From Candidatus Methylomirabilota bacterium (lineage in GTDB: Bacteria > Methylomirabilota > Methylomirabilia > Methylomirabilales > Methylomirabilaceae), in the NCBI GenBank assembly GCA_028870115.1, contig JAGWQH010000055.1, positions 26,297 through 90,296 on the forward strand: DNA of 64,000 bases, given 5' to 3'. Numbering within the stretch: position 1 is the stretch's first letter; every line of letters starts with the position of its first letter. Under the pieces are notes generated by a model that saw nothing but the letters and a program-made list of their open reading frames with translations, made no database searches and was not told where the DNA came from. The position numbers and the translations under genes were made by a program. Below are positions 49,236 to 56,250 of the stretch, one piece after another.

Positions 49236-50087
49236 ATGCCCGAGAACCCCTTTGATCTCCCGCTCGATGTCGCGGCGATTGTGATCCCGCTCGTTGCGGA
49301 TGTCATTCAGCATGCGGCCAGCGCCGCCGGTGGGAAGTGGGGGCTGACAGACTACATGCCAGATATTCGCATTAATGTTGGCTTCACAGAGATCCTGACC
49401 ACTCAAGAAGATCAACTCCGACTCATCCTTGATCGACGGCTCGTCGATCAGCAAATGTTGCCGCAGGCGGTCTCGGTAACGACGGGTCTGGGGGACGAAC
49501 CTTACTATCCATCGATTCCGCACTCAATCTTGATCGAAGCCCCCTATCGTCCTATCGAAGACCTCGCTCGAACCACTGAGCAGGTTCGTCCTGGCCTCTA
49601 CGCCGCAATTGTTTCTGCGGGTCGGCGAGGGGTTGGTCGGGGTGTCCGAATGGGGCACGCGCCGGACATGGTACGCGAACTCGCCAGATTCTTGAACCGC
49701 GACCTCCCGCAACCAGGCTATGTGGATGTGGGGGCGGGCTCCGCGCCCGCACTCCCGGATGCCATTTCGGGATCTGACCTCATGGAAGGAGCCCTGCACC
49801 GTGTCACAGCAAACCGCTTTGAACGGAACCAAATCGCTCGCCGCGCCTGTATTGCTCACTATGGTGCTTCATGTGTCGTGTGCGGCTTCTCGTTCGAACA
49901 GGTGTTTGGCATGAGAGGAAAGGGCTTCATTCATGTGCATCACTTATCGTCACTCGCGCGCCAACAAGGCAGCTATACCGTCGATCCTATTCGTGACTTG
50001 AGACCTGTTTGCCCGAACTGCCATGCGATGCTTCATCGGGATGATCCTCCAACCAGCATCGACGACTTAAGGACGGTAATGCACTGA
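49236..50087 (+). CDS. HNH endonuclease (cassette-like)
   Basis: A 283-aa protein from the ATG at 49236 (GGAGAG lies 7 bp before; an ATG at 49221 is the alternative). The C-terminal HNH domain shows CIAHYGASCVVCGFSFEQVFG, then KGFIHVHHLSSLA and DLRPVCPNCHAMLHRDD, a McrA-like zinc-stabilised HNH core. The N-terminal 200 residues have no named domain I can see (PLVADVIQHAASAAGGKWGLTDYMPDIRINVG). Such architecture fits modification-dependent restriction enzymes. It lies between two attC-type sites, so it could be an integron cassette. Confidence 0.85.
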   Translation: MPENPFDLPLDVAAIVIPLVADVIQHAASAAGGKWGLTDYMPDIRINVGFTEILTTQEDQLRLILDRRLVDQQMLPQAVSVTTGLGDEPYYPSIPHSILIEAPYRPIEDLARTTEQVRPGLYAAIVSAGRRGVGRGVRMGHAPDMVRELARFLNRDLPQPGYVDVGAGSAPALPDAISGSDLMEGALHRVTANRFERNQIARRACIAHYGASCVVCGFSFEQVFGMRGKGFIHVHHLSSLARQQGSYTVDPIRDLRPVCPNCHAMLHRDDPPTSIDDLRTVMH

Positions 50088-50093
50088 CTCGAA

Positions 50094-50152
50094 GCCTAAC
50101 TACGGCCTGGAGCCGACGCGGTGGCCCGCGCGGCTCAGGCCCGGCGTTCGGC
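50094..50152 (+). mobile_element. Integron attC recombination site (59 bp)
   Basis: R'' GCCTAAC (50094-50100) and R' GTTCGGC (50146-50152) frame an imperfect stem, GGCCTGGAGCCGACGCG (50104-50120) against CGCGCGGCTCAGGCC (50127-50141). The left arm has two extra bases, as expected for the extrahelical bases that guide integrase. One mismatch between the core sites. Confidence 0.8.
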
Positions 50153-50161
50153 ACGTGGGAA

Positions 50162-50494
50162 ATGAGTCGCGCAGACAGACGAGCATCGCTGAAGCAAGCG
50201 TACAGGGAGCTGTACGCCGAGGTGTCGCGCCTCGTTCGTGAGGCTGATCCGATTCGTCTCATCGCGATCGGCGCACCGGATGACGAGTACGATGTGGAGG
50301 TGAGAACGATCTTGCCGCGCCTGCACGAGGCCACGTCTGCAAGTGATGTGCATCGGATCGTTTATGAGGAGTTCGTGCACTGGTTTGACGCCGACATCGC
50401 CGGGCCGCCTGAAATCTACGTAGCGGTGTCCGAGGAGATCTGGAACACGATGTGCACGTTGGCCGCGCTCCGCTTCGCTTCGCGCGCCAACTGA
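50162..50494 (+). CDS. Cassette-type hypothetical protein
   Basis: A 110-aa protein starting 10 bp after the attC R' site, the usual position of a cassette gene. It is mostly helical: SLKQAYRELYAEVSRLVREADPIRLIAIGAPDDEYDVEVRTILPRLHEATSASDVHRIVYEEFVHWF. The block APDDEYDVEVRTILPRL resembles a family of unknown proteins frequent in gene cassettes. No activity can be assigned. An inverted CGCCAAC/GTTGGCG pair just after its end may be a collapsed recombination site. Confidence 0.7.
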   Translation: MSRADRRASLKQAYRELYAEVSRLVREADPIRLIAIGAPDDEYDVEVRTILPRLHEATSASDVHRIVYEEFVHWFDADIAGPPEIYVAVSEEIWNTMCTLAALRFASRAN

Positions 50495-50587
50495 TGCGCG
50501 CCGTTGGCGGCTCATGGATGAAGAGTTGCCTTACGGGGACGTCTATGACTATATTGTTGCCTGTTCAGAGAAAGGAGGTGTCTCCCG

Positions 50588-50902
50588 ATGGCGGTCGTCG
50601 AAACGCGGTATGAACATGTGGTCTTGAACGAGGCGCAGGTTCCCATCATTGCCGGGACCACGATGAAAGTCATCGAACTCGTGGTCGAGAAGCAGGCTTA
50701 CGGGTGGAGCCCGGAAGAGCTCCAATTCCAGCATCCTTCCATCACCTTGGGGCAAATCTATTCGGCGTTAGCCTACTACGCGGATCATCAGGCGGAATTG
50801 GATCAGGAGATTGAGCGGCGGCTGAATCAGATCACGCAGCAGCACCGGGGGCTGGGGCCAACTCCCCTAATCGCGCGCCTCAAGGCGAAGGGGTTGCTCT
50901 GA
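50588..50902 (+). CDS. DUF433 antitoxin-like protein
   Basis: A 104-aa protein with VVLNEAQVPIIAGTTMKVIELVVEKQAYGWSPEELQFQHPSITLGQIYSALAYYADHQAELD, the DUF433 winged-helix pattern. Proteins of this family act as antitoxins for DUF5615 PIN-like toxins (VapBC45-like pairs). GGAGGTG precedes the start. Its stop shares one base with the toxin start, so the pair is co-translated. It lies in the cassette array. Confidence 0.9.
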   Translation: MAVVETRYEHVVLNEAQVPIIAGTTMKVIELVVEKQAYGWSPEELQFQHPSITLGQIYSALAYYADHQAELDQEIERRLNQITQQHRGLGPTPLIARLKAKGLL

Positions 50903-51249
50903 TGGCTATTGCCCTCTATATGGATCATCACGTGCCGCGCGCGATCACGGTGGGGTTGCGTGTGCGTGGGGTGGCGGCACTCACCGCCGAGGAGGATGGG
51001 GCGCAAGGGTTCGAGGATCCTGCCCTCCTGGATCGGGCGGGGACCTTGGGACGGGCGCTTTTTACGCACGATGATGATCTCGTGACGGAGGCCGCGCGCC
51101 GCCAACGGGCGAGACTGCTCTTTGCAGGCGTGATCTACGCGCATCCCCTGCGCGTGTCCATTGGTCGGTGTATTCAGGATTTGGAGCTGATTGCCAAAGC
51201 AGGCGAGCCCGAAGACGTGGTCGATCACGTCCAATTTTTGCCCCTGTAA
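50902..51249 (+). CDS. DUF5615 PIN-like toxin
   Basis: A 115-aa protein with LYMDHHVPRAITVGLRVRGVAALTAEEDG at the start and RALFTHDDDLVTEAARRQ at the centre, the acidic residues of a PIN-like nuclease (D8, E and DDD). DUF5615 proteins pair with DUF433 antitoxins, encoded immediately upstream. The likely substrate is RNA. The gene ends 51 bp before a well-formed attC site, so the two-gene pair looks like one cassette. Confidence 0.88.
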   Translation: MAIALYMDHHVPRAITVGLRVRGVAALTAEEDGAQGFEDPALLDRAGTLGRALFTHDDDLVTEAARRQRARLLFAGVIYAHPLRVSIGRCIQDLELIAKAGEPEDVVDHVQFLPL

Positions 51250-51300
51250 GAGGCCTGAGACCCGTACATCGGGCGCCTCAAGTTTCAGCCATCAGCCCTC

Positions 51301-51367
51301 GCCTAACATCGAATAGAGCCGACGCGTGTGAGCCATGAGTGCGCGCGGCTCAACGCGCACGTTAGAC
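51301..51367 (+). mobile_element. Integron attC recombination site (67 bp)
   Basis: R'' GCCTAAC (51301-51307) and R' GTTAGAC (51361-51367, matching GTTRRRY) enclose the stem GAGCCGACGCG (51316-51326) / CGCGCGGCTC (51342-51351) with an extrahelical A. Its L-box sequence matches the site at 50094-50152, as expected for sites of one array. Confidence 0.85.
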
Positions 51368-51407
51368 CCGAATTCGAAAGTCATAGGCCGGAAAGGAGCG
51401 ATGAAAA

Positions 51408-52610
51408 ATGATCACGAAGGGCGCGAAGCCAGTGCCCCTGCTCGTCACCAGCCAATTGAACCACACCGTTCGGGAGTACGACGCGACGACCGGCGCCTTC
51501 GTCAAGGTGGCCGCGTCCGGCGGCGCCTTGGGCGATCCGCTCGGCCTCGCTATCGGTCTCGACGGCAACCTGCTTGTCTCGGATGGCCAAACCAACCAGG
51601 TGAAGCGCTACGACAGCGGGACTGGCGCGTTCATCGATGTGTTTGCGTCGACCAACCTCGCAGGTCCTGCGGGCATGACCATCCACCAGGGCGTGCTCTA
51701 CGTAACCAACTCGAATCCACCTCAGGGTGTCCAGCGGTTCGACGCCGCCACGGGCGTGAACGCCGGCAACTTCGTACCCTCGCTCGTCAACCCCAGCCCG
51801 CGGGACGTGAAGGTCAACCCCGCGAATAACCGCCTTTATGTGCTCTACTACAACACCGCCACCGTTGAGACGTTCGATCTCACGACCATGGCGTCGTTCG
51901 GCCTGCTGATGCCCGCTGGTAACCCGATCGGCTCCGGCGGTCTGTATACGCCATCGGCCATGACGTTTGGCCCCGACGGCAACCTCTACATCTCTGGCGG
52001 TACATTCGGAGGGAATCTTGGCGTCCGACGCTACAACCCGACAACGGGCGCGTTCATCGACTTCTTCGCCAACACCGGCAGCGACCTCTACGTCCCAATC
52101 GGAATCACGTTTGGTCCCGACAACAACCTCTACGTCGCCACGCAGAACGCTGCCAATGTCATGCGCTTCAACTATCCGACTGGGGCGTTCATGGACTTCT
52201 TCATCCCTGACGGCGGTGGCGGGCTGACAGCACCGTTCCACCTGACGTTTGGGGCAGGTCCGTGTCCAACCCTTACCTACACGTTGCATCGAGATTGCCT
52301 GAACAACGTAGACGATCCCGGCATGCGCTGGCAGATTGAAGGCGGCAAAGTGATGGAGGATGGCAAGCACGTCGCCAACTACTCTAGCGTGAAGCGGGTG
52401 AGCTGCGGAACGACGGCGCAGAACACTGCCCAGCTGTGGGTTACGCTCTTCTTCCTCGGTGGGAAGCCGCCCGAGAACATCACCTTGCTTGGTGCCCATG
52501 ACTTCAATAGCGGAGGCGAGATCGGGAGTGTCGGCGCGGCGTCATCGGCTTTTTCGGCGTACATAGGAAAGCAGTTCCAACGCGTCGCAAACACTCTGAC
52601 CATCGGATAA
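51408..52610 (+). CDS. Beta-propeller (NHL/Vgb-like) protein with C-terminal domain
   Basis: A 400-aa protein. Residues 1-285 are a repeated blade pattern (REYDATTGAFVKVAASGG; LAIGLDGNLLVSDGQTNQVKRYDSGTGAFIDVFAS; MTFGPDGNLYISGG; RRYNPTTGAFIDFFAN), about six blades similar to NHL or streptogramin-lyase-like propellers. A distinct C-terminal domain (CPTLTYTLHRDCLNNVDDPGMRWQIEGGKVM to the end) follows. No secretion signal is seen. It starts 40 bp after an attC site and ends before a second array repeat. Substrate and role are unknown. Confidence 0.8.
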   Translation: MITKGAKPVPLLVTSQLNHTVREYDATTGAFVKVAASGGALGDPLGLAIGLDGNLLVSDGQTNQVKRYDSGTGAFIDVFASTNLAGPAGMTIHQGVLYVTNSNPPQGVQRFDAATGVNAGNFVPSLVNPSPRDVKVNPANNRLYVLYYNTATVETFDLTTMASFGLLMPAGNPIGSGGLYTPSAMTFGPDGNLYISGGTFGGNLGVRRYNPTTGAFIDFFANTGSDLYVPIGITFGPDNNLYVATQNAANVMRFNYPTGAFMDFFIPDGGGGLTAPFHLTFGAGPCPTLTYTLHRDCLNNVDDPGMRWQIEGGKVMEDGKHVANYSSVKRVSCGTTAQNTAQLWVTLFFLGGKPPENITLLGAHDFNSGGEIGSVGAASSAFSAYIGKQFQRVANTLTIG

Positions 52611-52681
52611 CGCAAGGCGTATGGGTAAAGCATTTCTGACTCAGCCGGATTCTATGTCTGCAGTTGGGAGGCGTGCTTGGT

Positions 52682-52704
52682 CTGTCGGCTAATATCTGTT
52701 GGGC
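52682..52704. repeat. 23-bp direct repeat with integron core site, copy 2
   Basis: Identical to 49178-49200, ending in GTTGGGC. Together the copies bracket 3.5 kb holding five genes and two attC sites. Confidence 0.65.
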
Positions 52705-52746
52705 CACATAGGGCTTGCAAGGACCAGAGTGTATAGTATTACTCCT

Positions 52747-53004
52747 ATGCGAACCGAACTCGTCACAACACTGAAGCGCCAAGCCACAGCACTTCTCTCC
52801 GAGCTGGAACGGAGCAAGGAGCCTATCCTCATTACACAGCACGGCGTACCAAGCGCCTACCTGGTGGACGTTGATACCTACGAGACCTTGCAGCATCGGA
52901 TGCGCCTACTCGAAGGAATCGCGCGTGGGGGGAAAGCTATCAAAGAAGGGCGGACGCTCACTCATGCGCAGGCCAAGAAGCGCATGAATCGATGGCTGAA
53001 GTAA
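52747..53004 (+). CDS. Phd/YefM-type antitoxin (orphan)
   Basis: An 85-aa protein with MRTELVTTLKRQATALLSELERSKEPILITQHGVPSAYLVDVDTYETLQHRMRLLEGIARGG, a typical Phd/YefM fold that binds DNA through its N-terminal part and the toxin through the C-terminal helix. ATG at 52747 is the family start. The expected ParE/RelE toxin gene overlaps its 3' end but is truncated, so the antitoxin is left without a partner. Confidence 0.88.
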   Translation: MRTELVTTLKRQATALLSELERSKEPILITQHGVPSAYLVDVDTYETLQHRMRLLEGIARGGKAIKEGRTLTHAQAKKRMNRWLK

Positions 53005-53069
53005 TGTGGACCGAGCCCGCGCTGAGCGACGTTCCTACCTGCGCTACGCTCCTGCATGGCCGCGCGTGA
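52992..53069 (+). pseudogene. Truncated ParE/RelE-like toxin remnant at a cassette junction
   Basis: The frame starts MAEVMWTEPALSD, the usual first residues of a ParE/RelE toxin paired with a Phd/YefM antitoxin, then loses similarity and stops after 25 codons. The lost part gives way to sequence ending in CCTAAGCGTTAGGC, where GTTAGGC (53078-53084) matches an attC R' core site. A cassette deletion or recombination event probably removed the toxin body. Confidence 0.6.
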
Positions 53070-53103
53070 ACCTAAGCGTTAGGCTGCTGACGGAACACTC
53101 GCG

Positions 53104-53610
53104 ATGCATCGAGTACTGGTGAGCGCGTGCCTGTTGGGTGAGCGCGTTCGTCACAACGGCGAGCACAAGCAGAGCCATGATAGCGTCCTTGAACGATGGC
53201 TGCGCGAAGGGCGTGTCGTGCCATTCTGTCCGGAAGTCGCGGGGGGGTTGCCTGTCCCAAGATCGGCCGCTGAGATCGCCGAGGCTGCGGGTGGGTCGAG
53301 CGTCCTGTCTGGCATCGGACGGGTCCTCGACGTGAATGGCCGTGATGTCTCCGAATTCTTCGTCGCCGGCGCGCAGCAGGCACTCGAATACGCTCGACTG
53401 GAGTCGATTCGGGTCGCGATCCTCAAAGAGGGTAGCCCATCCTGCGGCACGTCCTTCACGTACGACGGTACGTTTACTTCCCGACGAGTTCCAGGGCAAG
53501 GAGTCACCGCAGCTCTTCTCCGGCAAGCGGGTATCCATGTCCTCAACGAGTTCCAGTTCGAGGAGGCTGACCGAATCCTCGCTCAACTACCCCAGGAAGG
53601 CGAGCCCTGA
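53104..53610 (+). CDS. DUF523 domain protein
   Basis: A 168-aa protein of the DUF523 family: VLVSACLLGERVRHNG at the start, FCPEVAGGLPVPRSAAEI, and ILKEGSPSCGTSFTYDGTFTSRRVPGQGVTAALLRQAGIHVLNE. The conserved cysteines (SACLLG, FCPE, SPSCG) suggest metal or sulfur chemistry, but the activity is not established. It begins 19 bp after a GTTAGGC core site, so it looks like another cassette. Confidence 0.92.
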   Translation: MHRVLVSACLLGERVRHNGEHKQSHDSVLERWLREGRVVPFCPEVAGGLPVPRSAAEIAEAAGGSSVLSGIGRVLDVNGRDVSEFFVAGAQQALEYARLESIRVAILKEGSPSCGTSFTYDGTFTSRRVPGQGVTAALLRQAGIHVLNEFQFEEADRILAQLPQEGEP

Positions 53611-53700
53611 TTAGAATCCGTCGGCAGTCGACCGGCAAATCGATCTGACCGCTCACTGCAACGGACCCACTCCATTCGCCGCTGAGCTCGAAGTCGTTAG

Positions 53701-53837
53701 TGTAGTGTCCCAGAAATCTCTTTACATCTCGTTCGTGGTGAGCTTGTCGAATCCATGAACGGCACCTATTGATATTGTTAACCCTTCGACAGGCTCAGGG
53801 CGAACGGAATATGTCAAGAAGCGTTAGGGACACTACA
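53701..53837. mobile_element. 137-bp MITE-like element with TTAG target duplication
   Basis: Perfect 11-bp terminal inverted repeats TGTAGTGTCCC / GGGACACTACA (53701-53711, 53827-53837) are flanked by identical TTAG (53697-53700, 53838-53841). The interior contains the family D pair of hairpin units also present at 37016-37093. No gene is carried. It lies between the DUF523 gene and the RelB-type gene. Confidence 0.8.
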
Positions 53838-53906
53838 TTAGCAGGAAGAGACGACTTGCGTCTGTACCCCAATTGCGCTACAATGCTTTGAGGAAATGGA
53901 GGTGAT

Positions 53907-54170
53907 ATGATGAGCAAGACCGCAATGGTACGGGCCAGATTGGAACCAGACCTGAAAAACCGCGCCGAATCCATCTTTCACCGATTGGGCCTGAACGCAA
54001 CGCAAGCCATCACGATTTTCTACAGGCAAGTTGAACTTCGTGACGGACTTCCGTTCGATGTCGTCGTTCCGACAGCAACCACGAAACGGGCATTCGAAGC
54101 TTCCGAGACCGGACGTGATCTGGTCGTCTGCGATGATGCAGACGACATGTTCCGGAAACTCGGTATCTGA
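53907..54170 (+). CDS. RelB/DinJ family antitoxin
   Basis: An 87-aa ribbon-helix-helix protein: KTAMVRARLEPDLKNRAESIFHRLGLNATQAITIFYRQVELRDGLPFDV, then a toxin-binding tail. GGAGGTGAT precedes the ATG. It shares one base of the stop with the toxin start (TGATG). It neutralises the YafQ-type toxin encoded next and probably represses the operon. Confidence 0.93.
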   Translation: MMSKTAMVRARLEPDLKNRAESIFHRLGLNATQAITIFYRQVELRDGLPFDVVVPTATTKRAFEASETGRDLVVCDDADDMFRKLGI

Positions 54171-54442
54171 TGTACAAGCCCGTATATACACAGCAGTTCG
54201 CTAAAGACCTGGAGAGAAGCCGTCGTCGTGGCAAGAATTTCGACAAACTGAAGATCATTATCCGCAGCCTTCTTGCGGGGGAACCTCTGGATCCGATCCA
54301 CCGTGACCATCGTCTCGTCGGCAACTTCATCGGCCGCCGTGAGTGCCATATCGAGTCCGATTGGCTGTTGATCTACAGAGTCGCCGGCGATCGGATGCAC
54401 TTCGAGAGAATGGGCACACACTCTGACCTGTTTAAAACATGA
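54170..54442 (+). CDS. YafQ/RelE family mRNA interferase toxin
   Basis: A 90-aa protein with the YafQ pattern: YKPVYTQQFAKDLERSRRRGKNFDKLKIIIRSLLAGEPLDPIHRDHRLVGNFIGRRECHIESDWLLIYRVAGDRMHFERMGTHSDLF, including the catalytic histidines (RDHRL, CHIE, GTHSDLF). YafQ-type toxins cut mRNA on the ribosome. The pair is intact, unlike most other toxin genes in the window. Confidence 0.93.
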   Translation: MYKPVYTQQFAKDLERSRRRGKNFDKLKIIIRSLLAGEPLDPIHRDHRLVGNFIGRRECHIESDWLLIYRVAGDRMHFERMGTHSDLFKT

Positions 54443-54567
54443 GAAAGCACGACCACTGGCCGCGAGCGGCATACGTCGAAAGGCACGATTCCCAAAGGCC
54501 AGGGCGCCATCGGTTGCGTCATTGCTGAGCAACACCCCATGCGGCCGCGGCCGCACCACGGCCGGTG

Positions 54568-54613
54568 AAACCCCCCTCAATCCCCCTTTACGAAAGGGGG
54601 GGCAGGGGGGTTT
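54568..54613. repeat. Family E hairpin repeat
   Basis: Nested inverted repeats: outer AAACCCCCC / GGGGGGTTT and inner CCCCCTTT / AAAGGGGG. It lies between the YafQ gene and the convergent gcvPB 3' end and may act as a bidirectional terminator. Confidence 0.8.
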
Positions 54614-54685
54614 ATCTGAAGCTGACAGCTGAGCGCTGATTGCTGAATGCTATTTTCTAGGGAAATTACTGAGGTTGCTCTCCTC

Positions 54686-56158
54686 TCAACTTCCGCTCTT
54701 CTCCTTTGATGTCTTCCCCTTCCAACGCAAGTTCGGCTGGCGGGCCGCCTTGACTTCGTCAAGCCGCGAGACCTTGGTCTTGTGCGGAGCGGACCGGACC
54801 AGCTCCGGGTCACGCTCGGCCTCCTCGGCGATCCGCTTCATGGCGGCGATAAACCGATCCAGCGTCTCCTTACTCTCGGTCTCGGTCGGTTCGATCATCA
54901 TGGCGCCTCTGACAATGAGGGGGAAGTAGATGGTTGGGGGATGAAAGCCGTAATCCATCAATCGCTTGGCGATGTCCAGGGTCTGGACGCCGTACCGAAG
55001 CTGACGCGCATCGGAGAAGACGCACTCGTGTTTGCAGAATTTGTCGTACGGCAGATGGTAGTGGTCCTTCAACTGATTCATGATGTAATTGGCATTGATC
55101 ACGGCCACCTCGGCCACGCGGCGCAGCCCCGATGGACCCAGCGACCGGATGTAGGCGTAGGCCCGAACCAGCGCCGCGGAGTTGCCATAGAAGGCGCGCA
55201 CCTTACCGACACTTGACGGCAGGTCGTTATTCAGGACGAATCGCTTCCCCTTCTTCTCGATAACCGGGACCGGCATAAATGGCGTCAGATGCGCCTTGAG
55301 ACCCACCGGACCCGCGCCCGGACCGCCGCCCCCGTGCGGAACCGCAAACGTCTTATGCAGGTTAAAGTGTAGGACGTCAATCCCGGTGTCGCCCGGTCTC
55401 GAGATCCCGATGATGGCATTCAGGTTGGCGCCATCACAATAAACCTGCCCGCCCTTGGCGTGAACAATCTTGGCGATCTCGGCGATCTGATCCTCGAATA
55501 GCCCAAGGGTATTAGGGTTCGTGACCATGATGGCGGCCACGTCCTCGTCCATCGCGTCGGACACGGCCTTAGGATCCAGGCGGCCGTTCGAGCCGGACTT
55601 GATCTGTCGCACCTCGTAGCCACAGATGGCGGAACTCGCGGGATTGGTGCCATGGGCGGAGTCAGGGACCAGGACCCGTTTCCGCGGGCTCCCCTTCGAT
55701 TCCAGGTACGCTCGGATCAGCATCATGCCCAGGATCTCGCCCTGGGCGCCGGCGGCCGGCTGGAGTGACACCCGGTCCATCCCGCTCACCTCTGCCAGGA
55801 ACTGTTCCAGCTCATACATCAGCTCCAGGGCGCCCTGGATCAGGCCCTCCGGCTGGTACGGGTGTACGCAGGAGAAGCCTGGCAGCCGCCACACCTCCTC
55901 ATTGATCTTCGGGTTGTACTTCATCGTGCAAGAGCCCAAGGGGTAGAAGCCCGTATCGACTCCGTAATTCCATTGCGATAGCCGCGTGAAATGCCGAACC
56001 ACCTCGACTTCAGACAGTTCGGGGAAATCGGGAATGTCGTGCCGGAGAAGCTTCCTGGGCAGCAATCGCTCCGGCTTCAGCTCCGGGACGTCGCACTCGG
56101 GGAGCGTACATCCTCGCCGCCCTTGCGACCCTTGATCAAACAGGAGCGGCTCATGCAT
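54686..56158 (-). CDS. gcvPB: Glycine dehydrogenase (decarboxylating) subunit 2 (P protein, beta)
   Basis: A 490-aa PLP enzyme half. The PLP lysine is in FNLHKTFAVPHGGGGPGAGPVGL; CTMKYNPKINE, SLQPAAGAQGE and PDSAHGTNPASSAICGYEV are conserved. Together with GcvPA it decarboxylates glycine and passes the aminomethyl group to lipoyl-GcvH. I use the ATG at 56158 (MHEPLLFDQG), the conserved start. An ATG at 56254 overlapping the gcvPA stop (ATGA) would add 32 residues and cannot be excluded. Confidence 0.95.
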   Translation of the reverse strand: MHEPLLFDQGSQGRRGCTLPECDVPELKPERLLPRKLLRHDIPDFPELSEVEVVRHFTRLSQWNYGVDTGFYPLGSCTMKYNPKINEEVWRLPGFSCVHPYQPEGLIQGALELMYELEQFLAEVSGMDRVSLQPAAGAQGEILGMMLIRAYLESKGSPRKRVLVPDSAHGTNPASSAICGYEVRQIKSGSNGRLDPKAVSDAMDEDVAAIMVTNPNTLGLFEDQIAEIAKIVHAKGGQVYCDGANLNAIIGISRPGDTGIDVLHFNLHKTFAVPHGGGGPGAGPVGLKAHLTPFMPVPVIEKKGKRFVLNNDLPSSVGKVRAFYGNSAALVRAYAYIRSLGPSGLRRVAEVAVINANYIMNQLKDHYHLPYDKFCKHECVFSDARQLRYGVQTLDIAKRLMDYGFHPPTIYFPLIVRGAMMIEPTETESKETLDRFIAAMKRIAEEAERDPELVRSAPHKTKVSRLDEVKAARQPNLRWKGKTSKEKSGS

Positions 56159-56250
56159 CATGAGCCCCCGGACGCCGATCCCTTCGCCCTCTTCCTCGCA
56201 TTTGACGCTTTGCCCACAGGAAATCCCCCCATCCCCCCGCACCTCATCCT

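Noticed and set aside
50495..50587. A third full attC site between the 110-aa gene and the DUF433 gene
   Set aside because: CGCCAAC and GTTGGCG are only about 14 bp apart, too short for an attC stem; at best a collapsed remnant.
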